Made by a program: the position numbers and the translations under genes. Positions 8,584-17,519 of a stretch of 37,788 bases of DNA are shown here, piece after piece; the first letter of the stretch is position 1; the number at the start of each line of letters is the position of its first letter. The DNA is from Gemmatimonadetes bacterium SCN 70-22 (GTDB taxonomy: Bacteria; Gemmatimonadota; Gemmatimonadetes; Gemmatimonadales; Gemmatimonadaceae): positions 1-37,788 of the forward strand of contig MEDZ01000037.1 in the NCBI GenBank assembly GCA_001724275.1. The letters are read 5' to 3'. The notes below the pieces were generated by a model that was not told where the DNA came from, searched no databases, and was given only the letters and a program-made list of their open reading frames with translations.

Positions 8584-8857
8584 GCGGCCACCTCGGCGCT
8601 GGCGATGCCGACGCCCTGGGCCGCGTGACACGCGGCGGGCCACACGGAGTGCTGCGGGACGAGGAACGTCACGATCTTGTCTGCCTCTGTGGTTGGTGTC
8701 GGCGGCGCGCGCGGCGCCACGGCGGCGAAAGCCGACGTCGAGCGAGGTGCACTAGACAAACGGCGCCGGGGATTCCCCAGGCGCCGTGCCGTACAGCACT
8801 CGTCGTCGGAGTACGGGGGACGCGAGGTGCGCCCTCAATGTAGTCCGATGCGCCCGC
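8584..8857 (-). other. Intergenic region, LysM gene to epimerase gene
   Basis: A 274-bp spacer without a recognised gene. It holds an intrinsic terminator at 8754-8786. It also holds a perfect 15-base inverted repeat CCGCGTGACACGCGG at 8621-8635, and a 30-codon open frame (8672-8580, GTG start) whose stop overlaps the epimerase start as GTGA. I see no convincing sigma70 -35/-10 pair, although the operon promoter should lie here, between about 8640 and 8753. Confidence 0.5.
8754..8786 (-). terminator. Intrinsic terminator after the LysM gene
   Basis: On the minus strand the arms CGGCGCC and GGCGCCG form the outer stem. An inner GGGG/CCCC pair encloses a short AAT loop with a single bulged T. 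TTTGTCT follows directly. It lies about 72 bp after the LysM stop and before the epimerase-tol operon. Confidence 0.7.
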
Positions 8858-10165
8858 TCAGGGGAGCGCCCTCGTGACGCGAGCGCGCACCCCTTCGCGC
8901 AGCAACGGCTGCGACTGGCGAATGATGAGCGCACTCGCGCTGCGCGCCGTGACCCGCAACACGACGCCGCGCGCGATCTCCTGCCCCGCAGCCCCCCGAT
9001 CGTCGGTGAGGAACGTGACCGCGTCGCCCGTGCGCAGGCCACGCGCCGCCCCCACGTCGAGCATCACCACATGCTGCAGCGTCGGGAGCGTCGCACCACC
9101 GACGACAGCCACGACGCGCCCCTCCACCGGGTCGAGACGCTCCGACCGCTCCCCGACTTCGGCGGCAGCGCCCGCGGACACCATCGGGACCAGCGCGCCC
9201 CCTTCCGCCAGGGCACCGAAGGCCGCCGTCACGACCCCTTCCGCCGGTGAGGCGCCGTCGGGCGAACGGGTAACGTGAATGATCCCGACGGGCGTAACGA
9301 GCCGCCCCAGATCCGCGACCGGCGCCCCAACTTCGACCACGAGAAACGCCGCCCGCTCCACAGCAGGGGCCCCCGAAGGCGCGACCAGCTGAACCCGGTC
9401 GAACAGGTGCAGGGTGCGATGCTCGATGGACCGCTCCAGTGCAGGTGGGTCCAGGCGCCGCAGCACGCGCCCGCCACGCGCGACCACGTCCGCGTCGTCG
9501 AACCAGGGAGCGACGAGCGTCTCGCGGGCGATGGCATCCGCGCCGACCGATGCCGCAGACTGCACCCCGGCACCGCCCTCGGCCACCTGCGCGCGGGACG
9601 CCGCCGGCGTCATGGTGCCGACCGGTTCGGCCGAACTCGCCCCCTTCAACGCCCCCCCTCGTCCCCCCTCCCGCGACCCATCCAGGCGCCGCGACCGCGC
9701 AGCCGCAGCGAAAATGGTCGGTGTGCTCAGCGAGTCGGCGGTCACCAGCGTCGGCGCCGCCTCACCAGCTCGTGAGGGAGGCGACGTCGGGGCGGCAGCG
9801 CCCGGAGCGCCTGGCGCCCGAGCGGCGCGCGTGGCCGGGCCCGATGCCGCGGTGCGCGCGGCGGACTCACCGGCAGCCGTTCCCGCGCCGGCCCTCCCCG
9901 CTCCTCGGCGGCCGCGAGGGAGGACCAGCCGCATCCCGACGGGCAGCGAGCGTTCGCTGCGGATACGGGAATTGAGCCGGACGAGCTCCCGCCAGCGGTG
10001 CCCGTCCCCAAGCTCGTTCGTGGCGATGCGCCACAGCGTCTCGCCCGCACGCACGACGTGCACGCGAGGCGCGCCCTGCCCCCGTGCGATGGAGGGGACG
10101 GCCAGCGTCCCCACCACCGCCATGAGGGCCAGGGCACTCCGGCTAGAACGGGAGATCGTCCTCAT
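8858..10165 (-). CDS. Exported LysM-domain protein
   Basis: Secreted or periplasmic protein of 435 aa. Signal peptide at about 1-29 (MRTISRSSRSALALMAVVGT, cleavage near ARG-QG). One LysM peptidoglycan-binding module sits at about 35-83 (VVRAGETLWRIATNELGDG ... LPVGMRLVLP). A long Ala/Pro/Gly-rich disordered segment follows at about 84-215. The C-terminal ~200 residues have repeated Val-rich strands (HVVMLDVGAARGLRTGDAVT) that I do not assign to a named family. The ATG at 10165 lies 22 bp inside the end of ssb; a start at M15 (10123) would avoid overlap but lose the basic part of the signal peptide. The likely role is wall-associated; no catalytic domain is seen. Confidence 0.75.
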   Translation of the reverse strand: MRTISRSSRSALALMAVVGTLAVPSIARGQGAPRVHVVRAGETLWRIATNELGDGHRWRELVRLNSRIRSERSLPVGMRLVLPRGRRGAGRAGAGTAAGESAARTAASGPATRAARAPGAPGAAAPTSPPSRAGEAAPTLVTADSLSTPTIFAAAARSRRLDGSREGGRGGALKGASSAEPVGTMTPAASRAQVAEGGAGVQSAASVGADAIARETLVAPWFDDADVVARGGRVLRRLDPPALERSIEHRTLHLFDRVQLVAPSGAPAVERAAFLVVEVGAPVADLGRLVTPVGIIHVTRSPDGASPAEGVVTAAFGALAEGGALVPMVSAGAAAEVGERSERLDPVEGRVVAVVGGATLPTLQHVVMLDVGAARGLRTGDAVTFLTDDRGAAGQEIARGVVLRVTARSASALIIRQSQPLLREGVRARVTRALP

Positions 10166-10661
10166 CGGACTCGAGGGCGCTCGGGAAGTCCTCGAAGTCG
10201 TCTCCCCCCCCAGCTGCCGCCGGCATCCCGGCTCCGGAGCGCGTGCGCTCCTGCGATGCGGCGCGCCCCCGCCCGCCACCGTTGTACTCGCCGCCATCAC
10301 TCCCTCCCTTGCCACCAAGCATCACGAGGTCGCGAACGCGAATCTCGGTGGTGTAGCGCGTCTGCCCCTCCTTGTCCTGCCACTGCCGGTACTCGATGCT
10401 CCCCTCGACGTACAGGCGATCTCCCTTCCTGACGTAGCGTTCGATGATGTCGGCGAGGCCGCCAGCGCCCGCGCCGCGCGCATTCCACGCCACGCACCGA
10501 TGCCACTCGGTCTTCTCCTGACGATCGCCCCCGGGGCCGTTCCAGGTGCGCGTCGTGGCGAGCGAGAACTCCGCCACCCGCCCCCCGCTCCCCACCGACT
10601 TGATCTCGGGATCCTTACCGAGGTTCCCGATCAGCATGACCTTGTTCAGGCTTCGACTCAC
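10143..10661 (-). CDS. ssb: Single-stranded DNA-binding protein
   Basis: Binds single-stranded DNA in replication, recombination and repair and recruits partners through its acidic tail. 172 aa. The OB fold spans about 1-110 (NKVMLIGNLGKDPEIKSV, FSLATTRTW, TEWHRCVAWN, GDRLYVEGSIEYRQWQDKEG). A Gly-rich linker leads to the acidic tip DEDDLPF, the typical partner-binding end. The GTG at 10661 is preceded by a perfect AGGAGG four bases upstream, which fixes the start. A short Gly/Ala insertion (NARGAGAGGLAD) sits near residue 61. The 95-bp spacer before it holds no gene. The 3' end overlaps the LysM gene by 23 bp. Confidence 0.97.
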   Translation of the reverse strand: MSRSLNKVMLIGNLGKDPEIKSVGSGGRVAEFSLATTRTWNGPGGDRQEKTEWHRCVAWNARGAGAGGLADIIERYVRKGDRLYVEGSIEYRQWQDKEGQTRYTTEIRVRDLVMLGGKGGSDGGEYNGGGRGRAASQERTRSGAGMPAAAGGGDDFEDFPSALESDEDDLPF

Positions 10662-10756
10662 AGTTCCTCCTGGGCGAGAGTGATGACTCGCCACGGACAG
10701 TATGCGCGCACCAAGTGGGGTACGCCACCATTCGATTGCGATCTCTACCGGAAACG

Positions 10757-11224
10757 CTACACCAACTCCTTGCGGAGGATCAGCGCGTCCTCTACCGGGT
10801 GCGCATAGTACCGCGCGCGACGCCCGACGCCAGTGAACCCCTCGGATTCGTACAGCGCCCGCGCCGCCTGGTTCGACTCCCGGACCTCCAGGAAGACCAG
10901 GTGTGCACCGCGTTGGCGCGCCGTGGCGAGCGAATGCCGAAGGAGCAGACGTCCGATCCCCCTCCGCCGGGTACCGGCAGCGGTCGCGAGGTTCGCCAGG
11001 TCGCCGTCGGCGTCGGCGAGATAGACGATCGCGTAGCCGGCGATCGCGCCGAGGGGGAGCTCCGGGGACTCGGCGACCTCGAAGACCACATCGGGGCGGC
11101 CCACCAGCTCGCGAAACGACCGCGCCGACCACGGGTCGGAAAACGTCCCGCGCTCGATCGCGGCGATTGCGTCGACGTCGGCGAGGGTCGCGTCGCGAAT
11201 CGTGACGTGGCCGTCATCGCTCAT
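10757..11224 (-). CDS. rimI: Ribosomal-protein-alanine N-acetyltransferase RimI-like (GNAT)
   Basis: GNAT-fold acetyltransferase of 155 aa, expected to acetylate the N-terminus of ribosomal protein S18 or similar substrates using acetyl-CoA. The N-terminal strand-helix reads IRDATLADVDAIAAIERGTF. The acetyl-CoA loop R-x-x-G-I/L-G-x-x-L is present as RRRGIGRLLLRHSLATA (about 87-103). The RimI C-terminal signature LEVRESNQAARALYESEGF with RARYY is also present. It follows tsaE and tsaB, the usual neighbours of rimI in many bacteria. Acetylation of other proteins cannot be excluded. Confidence 0.9.
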   Translation of the reverse strand: MSDDGHVTIRDATLADVDAIAAIERGTFSDPWSARSFRELVGRPDVVFEVAESPELPLGAIAGYAIVYLADADGDLANLATAAGTRRRGIGRLLLRHSLATARQRGAHLVFLEVRESNQAARALYESEGFTGVGRRARYYAHPVEDALILRKELV

Positions 11225-11264
11225 CCGGGTGCCCAGGACGGCAGCGCGTGCCGATTCGGCGGCC

Positions 11265-12047
11265 TCATCCGGTGGCGCCCAGCGAGCGCCCGTGCGCCTT
11301 CTCCCACTTCACCTGGGCTTCGGCCAGGCGACCGTAGTCGGGCTCCCACGTGTCGAGCGCCACCGGGGCGAGGAGGGGGCCCGGCACGAGGCGCGCGACG
11401 TCACGCGCGAGCGGGACGGCGTTCCGGCCGCCGGCGAACGTGTCTCCTCCCATTCCGACGACGCGAGCGCCCGCGCCGGCCGCGACCGACGCCAGCGCCG
11501 GGCGCGCCATGAGTCCCGGCTCGCCGTCCGCCACGATGACGCCCTCCGCGCTACGCACGAAGCGCTGGCAATACCACTCGCCGCGAAGGGCGTCGATCAC
11601 CGCGATGACCGCCCCGTCGGCGTCCTCGGCCGACGGCGCCGAGCCCCCGACGTTGCGCGACCGCGTGTCGCCCCCCCCCGATGGCGCGAGCGCGGCCGGC
11701 TCGCGTCCCCCCCTCCCGTCCCCGAGCCCTTCATCGCTGGCGGCCAGGAGCGCGAGTGACGACGCGGCCCACAGTTCGATCCCCAACGAGTCGGCCACCC
11801 CCTTCGCGAGGGCGGCGGCGATGCGAAGCGACGTGAAGCCCCCCGGCCCCGCCCCGCAGATGACGCGCGCCAGCGCACTGGCCGGGACCCCGCGCTCCGC
11901 CAGCAGCTGCACGACCGACGGCATGAGGCGTTCCCCGTCGTGCCCGCGCATGGCGACCTCCGTCTCGGCGACGAGGGCGCCCCCCCGGAGGAGGGCGACG
12001 GACCCCGTTCCCGTCGACGCCTCGAGGACCAGTGTCAGCTCAGGCAT
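11265..12047 (-). CDS. tsaB: tRNA t6A synthesis protein TsaB
   Basis: Actin/ASKHA-fold partner of TsaD in making N6-threonylcarbamoyl-adenosine at position 37 of ANN-decoding tRNAs. 260 aa. N-terminal LEASTGTGSVALL is the expected phosphate-1-like loop (here EAST instead of the common DTST). The strong TsaB motif GPGGFTSLRIAAALAKG occurs at about 67-83. Strand V-x-I-D-A-L-R-G-E-W-Y occurs at about 148-158. A Gly/Ser/Arg-rich insertion of roughly 37 residues (about 105-142) separates the two halves and looks disordered. It overlaps tsaE by 8 bp. TsaD and TsaC are outside the window. Confidence 0.93.
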   Translation of the reverse strand: MPELTLVLEASTGTGSVALLRGGALVAETEVAMRGHDGERLMPSVVQLLAERGVPASALARVICGAGPGGFTSLRIAAALAKGVADSLGIELWAASSLALLAASDEGLGDGRGGREPAALAPSGGGDTRSRNVGGSAPSAEDADGAVIAVIDALRGEWYCQRFVRSAEGVIVADGEPGLMARPALASVAAGAGARVVGMGGDTFAGGRNAVPLARDVARLVPGPLLAPVALDTWEPDYGRLAEAQVKWEKAHGRSLGATG

Positions 12048-12477
12048 CGCCCCTCCCGTCGGAGCTCCCGTGCGCCACGAGCTCCCGGACGTCGTCGCGT
12101 CCCGGAACGTGGGCGAGGGTCAGCCGCACCGCGTCAGGGGGAAGCGCATCGCCGGCGCGCTCCGGCCATTCCACGAGGACGATCGCGTGCGCCGATACGA
12201 TCTCGTCCCACCCCAGCCCCAGCAGCTCGCGCGGGTCGCGCAGGCGGTACAGGTCGAGGTGATACACCGGGGTGGCCCCGCCCGCGTATTCGTGCACCAG
12301 GGCGAAGGTCGGCGACGTGACCGGCTCGCGGACGCCCGCGCCGCGGCAGATGGCCTGCACCAGGGTCGTCTTCCCCGCGCCGAGGTCGCCGGCGAGGGTG
12401 ACGACGCACGGCGCGCGGAGTCCGCGCCCGAAGGCCTCGCCCCAGGCCAGCAGGGCGTCACGTGTCAGCACCGGCAT
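12040..12477 (-). CDS. tsaE: tRNA t6A synthesis ATPase TsaE
   Basis: Small P-loop ATPase that resets the TsaBD complex during t6A formation. 145 aa, family-normal. Walker A is GDLGAGKTT (about 30-38). The family motif VTSPTFALVHEY (about 53-64) and the HLDLYRL segment (Walker-B-like region) are intact, as is LVEWPERAGDALP near the C-terminus. It lies 2 bp after uvrB and overlaps tsaB. The uvrB stop and this ATG are embedded in one copy of the octamer CGTTAGGC. Confidence 0.97.
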   Translation of the reverse strand: MPVLTRDALLAWGEAFGRGLRAPCVVTLAGDLGAGKTTLVQAICRGAGVREPVTSPTFALVHEYAGGATPVYHLDLYRLRDPRELLGLGWDEIVSAHAIVLVEWPERAGDALPPDAVRLTLAHVPGRDDVRELVAHGSSDGRGDA

Positions 12478-12479
12478 GC

Positions 12480-14537
12480 CTAACGATGCGCCCGGATCTC
12501 GGCGAACGCGTCGCGCTTGCGCGCGCTGCCGGCGCTGTCGCGTCGCGCGCGCAGTTCGAACACCTCGTCACGCAACCGCGCGGCCGCCTCGAAGTCGAGC
12601 TCATCGGCCGCCACCCGCATGTCCCGTTCCAGCCGGGCGATCATCTCGTCCAGCTCGGCGGTGGAATACGTCGCCTTCGCCTCGGCGACCCGGCGCCCCT
12701 TCTCCTCCCTGTCTTCCCGGGCATCAGCCACCCGCGTGATGAAGCGCACCTCGTCCACCGACTTCACGACCCCCCGGGGGACGATCCCGTGCGCCGTGTT
12801 GAACGCCATTTGCAGCTGCCGACGGCGCGACGTCTCGTCCAGGCACCGCTTCATGGAATCGGTGACCCGGTCCGCATAGAAGATCGCCCGGCCGTTCACG
12901 TGCCTGGCGGCGCGCCCCACCGTCTGGATCAGCGAACGGTCGCTCCGCAGGAACCCCTCCTGGTCCGCATCGAGGATCGCCACCAGCGAAACCTCGGGCA
13001 TGTCGAGCCCCTCGCGCAGCAGGTTGATCCCGATGAGGACGTCGAACTCCCCCAGCCGCAACCCGCGCACGATCTCCATCCGCTCGATGGCGTCGATGTC
13101 GGAGTGCATGTAACGGACCCGCACGCCGGTCTGCGCCAGGTAGTCCGTGAGGTCCTCGGCCATCCGCTTGGTGAGCGTCGTGACCAGGACGCGCTCCCCC
13201 TTCCGCTCTCGGAGGCGGATCTCGTTGAGAAGGTCGTCCACCTGCCCGCGCACCGGGCGCACCTCGATCTCCGGATCGACCAGGCCCGTCGGCCGGATGA
13301 TCTGCTCCACCACCACCCCTTCCGACAGCCGCAGCTCGAGCTCGGAGGGCGTGGCGCTCACGAAGAGCGCGCGCGGCGTCAGCGCCAGGAACTCGTCGAA
13401 CACGAGGGGACGGTTGTCCAGCGCACTGGGGAGGCGAAAGCCGTAGTCCACCAGCACCTCCTTGCGCGCCCGGTCGCCGTTGTACATCCCGCGCACCTGC
13501 GGGAGCGTCACGTGCGACTCGTCGATCACGACGAGGAAGTCCTCGGGGAAGTAGTCGAACAGGCAGGCTGGCCGCTCCCCGGCGCTGCGCCCCGTGAGGT
13601 GGCGCGAGTAATTCTCGATCCCGGCGCACGTCCCGATCTCCAGCATCATCTCGACGTCGAAGTTCGTCCGCGACTCGAGCCGCTGCGCCTCCAGGAGCTT
13701 CCCCGCGTTGCGCAGCACCGTCAGGCGGTCCGCCAGCTCGGCCCGGATCGACTCCACCGCCTTCACCAGGGTCGGGCGGTTGGTGATGAAGTGCTTCGCC
13801 GGATAGATCGCCGCGCGCTCGAGCGTCGCGATCGTCTCCCCCGTCACCGCCGAGATCTTCGAGATGCGCTCGATCTCGTCGCCCCACATCTCCACGCGCA
13901 CCCCCTGCTCCTCGTATGCCGGGAGGATCTCGATGGTGTCGCCGCGCACGCGGAACGTCCCGCGCTCGAAGGCGACGTCGTTGCGCGAATAGAGGATCCC
14001 CACCAGGAGGCGCAGGATCTGGTCGCGCGAGATCCGCTGGCCGCGCGTGAGCGTGACCATCCGCTCGCGGTACTCCACCGGATCGCCCAGGCCGTAGATC
14101 GCCGAGACCGTCGCGACGATGATCACGTCATCGCGCTCCATCAGCGACGAGGTGGCCCGCAGGCGGAGCCGGTCGATGTCCTCGTTGATCGAGGCGTCCT
14201 TCTCGATGTAGGTGTCGGTCGAGGGGACGTACGCCTCGGGCTGGTAGTAGTCGTAGTACGAGATGAAGTACTCGACCGCGTTCGCCGGGAAGAAGCTCTT
14301 GAGCTCCCCGTACAGCTGCGCCGCCAGCGTCTTGTTGTGCGACAGGACGAGCGTCGGCTTCCCGTGGGCCGCGATGACGTTCGCCACGGTCATCGTCTTC
14401 CCCGACCCGGTCACGCCGAGCAGCGTCTGGAACCGGTCGCCGCGCGCGAGCCCCGCGGTCAGCTCGGCGATCGCCTTGGGCTGGTCGCCGGCCGGGGAGA
14501 ACGGGGATTCGAGGCGAAATGGGGCGGGCGACGGCAT
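12480..14537 (-). CDS. uvrB: Excinuclease ABC subunit UvrB
   Basis: Damage-verification helicase of nucleotide excision repair; receives DNA from UvrA and recruits UvrC. 685 aa, standard length. Walker A GVTGSGKT lies at 41-48. The DNA-clamping beta-hairpin [20 protein letters not shown] begins at 94. Walker B is VVIDESHVT. The helicase motif [11 protein letters not shown] and the C-terminal UVR helix pair that binds UvrC ([20 protein letters not shown]) are present. The 67-bp spacer to rel holds no clear terminator; I could not identify a LexA-type operator. Confidence 0.98.
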   Translation of the reverse strand: MPSPAPFRLESPFSPAGDQPKAIAELTAGLARGDRFQTLLGVTGSGKTMTVANVIAAHGKPTLVLSHNKTLAAQLYGELKSFFPANAVEYFISYYDYYQPEAYVPSTDTYIEKDASINEDIDRLRLRATSSLMERDDVIIVATVSAIYGLGDPVEYRERMVTLTRGQRISRDQILRLLVGILYSRNDVAFERGTFRVRGDTIEILPAYEEQGVRVEMWGDEIERISKISAVTGETIATLERAAIYPAKHFITNRPTLVKAVESIRAELADRLTVLRNAGKLLEAQRLESRTNFDVEMMLEIGTCAGIENYSRHLTGRSAGERPACLFDYFPEDFLVVIDESHVTLPQVRGMYNGDRARKEVLVDYGFRLPSALDNRPLVFDEFLALTPRALFVSATPSELELRLSEGVVVEQIIRPTGLVDPEIEVRPVRGQVDDLLNEIRLRERKGERVLVTTLTKRMAEDLTDYLAQTGVRVRYMHSDIDAIERMEIVRGLRLGEFDVLIGINLLREGLDMPEVSLVAILDADQEGFLRSDRSLIQTVGRAARHVNGRAIFYADRVTDSMKRCLDETSRRRQLQMAFNTAHGIVPRGVVKSVDEVRFITRVADAREDREEKGRRVAEAKATYSTAELDEMIARLERDMRVAADELDFEAAARLRDEVFELRARRDSAGSARKRDAFAEIRAHR

Positions 14538-14604
14538 GGGCGCAAGCTAGCAGTATCGGCGTTTCTTCGGGAGTACGGAACGCGGCGCCCGGCGGGGGTG
14601 CTCC

Positions 14605-16788
14605 CTACGCCTCCGTCTGGATGTGCTCCCGCCGAGCCACCTCGGTGATCCCCTTCACGCGCCGCACCGCCTTCAGGATCTTCTGCAGGTGGGCCAGGTT
14701 CTCGACCTCGACCACCGCGGCCCCCGAGACGCGGCCATCCGTCGTTCGCAGCTCCAGCGTGCGGATGTCGGTCCCGGTGGAGCTCACCGCCGACGCCACG
14801 TCGGCATACAACTGTCGCCGGTCGTTCCCCTCGATGGCGAGCCGGACGAGGAAGCGCTCCCCCGGCTGTTCCTGCCAGTCGATCTCCAGGCGTCGCTCGG
14901 GCTCGTGCATCAGCTGGAGCAGGTTGGGGCAGTCGGCCCGATGGATGCTCACCCCTCGCCCCCGGGTCACGTACCCCACCACCTCGTCGCCCGGGACCGG
15001 CTGGCAGCACTGTGCGTAGCGCACCATCAGCCCGTCGGCGCCCTGGATCTTCACCCCGCGCGAGGTCCCGCGCATCCGGTCCACCAGGCGCTCGATCGCG
15101 GTGGTGGGACGCGGTGCGTGGTCCGGCGTCTCGAGATCCGGGTAGAGGAGCTTCAGCACCTGGCCGACGTTGATGTCCCCGTGCCCGATCGATGCAATGA
15201 CGTGGTGGGCATTGTTCAGCCCGAGGGAGCGTGAGATCGCCTCGAGCTGGGCGTCGTCGGCCTTCGCCAGCCGGCGCCGCCGAATCTCCCGGTCGAGGAT
15301 CTCGCGCCCGATCTTGGCGGACGACCGCTCCTCTTCCTGCCGCAGCCACTGCCGGATCTTGTGCCGCGCCCGCCCCGTGCGCACGTGCGCCAGCCAGTCG
15401 CGGTTGGGGCGCGCGTGCGGGGAGGTCAGGATCTCCACCGTCTCCGAATTCTTCAGCTCGCGCGACAAGGGGGCGATCTTGCCGTTGACCTTCGCCCCCT
15501 GGCAGTGCAGCCCGATCTCGGTGTGCACGCCGAAGGCGAAGTCGATCGGCGTTGCCCCCCTGGGAAGCTGGATCACGTCCCCGGTCGGTGTGAAGACGAA
15601 GATCTCGTCCTGATAGAGGTCGAGCTTCAGGAACTCGAGGAACTCGGCCGGATCCCGGGCGTCCAGCTGCAACTCCAGCACCTGGCGGAACCACGCCAGG
15701 TGACGGTCCAGCTCGTCCTGCGACTTCGAGTTCTCCTTGAAGCGCCAGTGCGCCGCGATGCCGTACTCCGCCGTGCGGTGCATGTCGCGCGTGCGAATCT
15801 GGATCTCGTACAGCTGGCGCCCCGGCCCGAAGATCGTCGTGTGCAGCGACTGGTAGCCGTTGCTCTTGGGCTGGGCGATGTAGTCCTTGATGCGCTCCTG
15901 CACCGGCGTCCATCCGTCGTGGATCACCCCCAGGGCGTGGTAGCAGTCGGGGACGGTGTTCACCATCACGCGGATGGCGAGGAGGTCGAAGATCTCCTCG
16001 TACGGGCGCTGGCGCTTGTCCATCTTCTTGTGGATGGACCAGAGGTGCTTGGGCCGCCCGGTGACCTCGACGTCCGGGATCCCCGCCGCCGTGAGGGTGC
16101 GCTCCAGCGGCTCCTTCAACGCCCGCACGAGCGCCTCGCGCTCCGCCCGCTTGGCGGCCACCATCCTGGCCAGGGCGCGATACGCCTCCGGCTCCAGGTA
16201 CTTGAATGCCAGGTCCTCGAGCTCCCACTTCACCTGCGCCATCCCGAAGCGATGCGCCAGCGGGGCGTACAGGTCCATCGTCTCCTGCGCGATCCGCTCC
16301 CGCTTGTGCTCGGGCAGCCAGTCGAGCGTCCGCATGTTGTGCAGGCGATCGGCCAGCTTGATCATGATGACGCGTGCGTCCTTGGCGATCGACACCAGGA
16401 GCTTGCGGTAGTTCTCGACCTGCCGCTCCTCGGTCGAGTTGAGCGGAAGGTGCCCGATCTTCGTCAGCCCATCGACGATCTGCGAGACCTCGCGGCCGAA
16501 CTCCTTCTCGATCTCCTCGATCGTGATCGGGGTGTCCTCGACCACGTCGTGGATGAGGCCACTCGCCACCGTGACCGTGTCCAGCTGGAGGTCGGCCAGG
16601 ATCTTGGCCACCTCGACGCAGTGCGAGACGTACGGATCGCCGTTCTTGCGGAACTGCCCCTCGTGCGCCTTCGCCGAGTACTCGTAGGCGCGCGTGAGGA
16701 ACGCCACGTCCAGCCGCTCGGGGACCGGGTCCCCAGAGGGCCACCAGGGCGGAGCTTCGCGTACTGCGGATACGGCGGTCGTCGTCAC
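14605..16788 (-). CDS. rel: Bifunctional (p)ppGpp synthetase/hydrolase (Rel/SpoT)
   Basis: Makes and degrades the stringent-response alarmone. 727 aa. The hydrolase HD domain at about 30-180 keeps its metal residues (SHCVEVAKIL, His80-Asp81 in LIHDVVED, KLADRLHNMRTLDWLP), so hydrolysis should work. The synthetase domain follows (RPKHLWSIHKKM, FDLLAIRVMVN, KSNGYQSLHTTIFGP, RTRDMHRTAEYGIAAHW). Then come TGS (IFVFTPTGDVIQLPRGATPI), helical, Cys-containing zinc-finger (YAQCCQPVPGDEVVGY ... HRADCPN) and ACT regulatory domains. The GTG start overlaps radC as GTGA. No other RelA/SpoT gene is in the window; I cannot tell whether it is the only one in the genome. Confidence 0.97.
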   Translation of the reverse strand: MTTTAVSAVREAPPWWPSGDPVPERLDVAFLTRAYEYSAKAHEGQFRKNGDPYVSHCVEVAKILADLQLDTVTVASGLIHDVVEDTPITIEEIEKEFGREVSQIVDGLTKIGHLPLNSTEERQVENYRKLLVSIAKDARVIMIKLADRLHNMRTLDWLPEHKRERIAQETMDLYAPLAHRFGMAQVKWELEDLAFKYLEPEAYRALARMVAAKRAEREALVRALKEPLERTLTAAGIPDVEVTGRPKHLWSIHKKMDKRQRPYEEIFDLLAIRVMVNTVPDCYHALGVIHDGWTPVQERIKDYIAQPKSNGYQSLHTTIFGPGRQLYEIQIRTRDMHRTAEYGIAAHWRFKENSKSQDELDRHLAWFRQVLELQLDARDPAEFLEFLKLDLYQDEIFVFTPTGDVIQLPRGATPIDFAFGVHTEIGLHCQGAKVNGKIAPLSRELKNSETVEILTSPHARPNRDWLAHVRTGRARHKIRQWLRQEEERSSAKIGREILDREIRRRRLAKADDAQLEAISRSLGLNNAHHVIASIGHGDINVGQVLKLLYPDLETPDHAPRPTTAIERLVDRMRGTSRGVKIQGADGLMVRYAQCCQPVPGDEVVGYVTRGRGVSIHRADCPNLLQLMHEPERRLEIDWQEQPGERFLVRLAIEGNDRRQLYADVASAVSSTGTDIRTLELRTTDGRVSGAAVVEVENLAHLQKILKAVRRVKGITEVARREHIQTEA

Positions 16789-17519
16789 AGCAATCCTGCC
16801 TCGGCAAAGCTCGTGTAGCGTCCGCGCCCCACGATCACGTGGTCGTGGACCGGAATGTCCAGCAGTCGCCCCGCGGCCACCAGCTGCTCGGTCACCATCC
16901 GGTCGTCCGGCGAGGGCGTCGGGTCCCCACTCGGGTGGTTGTGAACCAGGATGAGCGCCGCCGCCCGTTCGGCGATCGCCTCCCTGAACACCTCGCGCGG
17001 GTGCACCAGCGACGAGTTCAGGATCCCCCGGGTGATGGTGATGTCGCGCTCGACCCGGTGCTGGCTGTCGAGCACGGCGACGTGAAACTCCTCCACCGGC
17101 AGATCCTCGAGCCGCGGCCCGAACAGCCGATACACGTCGCGAGGCGAGCGCACCGCCATCCCTTCCTGCCGCGTCTCGTTCACCATCCGCCGGCCAAGCT
17201 CGAGCGCCGCATGAATCGCAACCGCTCGCGCCCGACCGATCCCTCCCACGCTGGTGAGCATCCCCAGCGGCTCGGACGCGATCCGCCGGAGCGATCCCCC
17301 CGACCGCGCGAGCACGCCGTGCGCCAACTCGATGGCCGACTGCCCACCACGACCGGTCCCCAGCACTATGGCGAGAAGTTCGATCGCGCTCAAGCGCGTC
17401 GCCCCATGCGATGCCAGCCGCTCGCGCGGTCGTTCGCCCGAAGGGAGCTCCTTGATACTTAACGCACCCGGGGAGGTCTGTCGAGATAAGTCACTGTTGG
17501 GGCAAGCCTTCGCACGCAT
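16785..17519 (-). CDS. radC: RadC family JAMM-motif protein
   Basis: 244 aa. N-terminal helix-hairpin-helix-like region (SIKELPSGERPRERLASHG, LLAIVLGTGRGGQSAIELA, SVGGIGRARAVAIHAALELG) followed by the RadC/JAMM domain. The metal-binding motif HNHPSGDPTPS starts at His193, with the following Asp205/206. The function of RadC remains unsettled; the older DNA-repair label is doubtful and a metalloprotease-like fold is what the sequence shows. The ATG at 17519 is supported by AGGAGAA a few bases upstream. The first ~20 residues (MRAKACPNSDLSRQTSPGA) precede the usual family start and may be a lineage-specific tail. Its stop overlaps the rel start. Confidence 0.93.
   Translation of the reverse strand: MRAKACPNSDLSRQTSPGALSIKELPSGERPRERLASHGATRLSAIELLAIVLGTGRGGQSAIELAHGVLARSGGSLRRIASEPLGMLTSVGGIGRARAVAIHAALELGRRMVNETRQEGMAVRSPRDVYRLFGPRLEDLPVEEFHVAVLDSQHRVERDITITRGILNSSLVHPREVFREAIAERAAALILVHNHPSGDPTPSPDDRMVTEQLVAAGRLLDIPVHDHVIVGRGRYTSFAEAGLL

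Noticed and set aside
8584-8857. tRNA or small RNA gene in this and other spacers over 90 bp
   Set aside because: No cloverleaf pattern, anticodon arm or TTC-type loop could be made out in any spacer.
14538-14604. LexA/SOS box before uvrB
   Set aside because: No inverted repeat matching a known LexA operator type is visible in the spacer.
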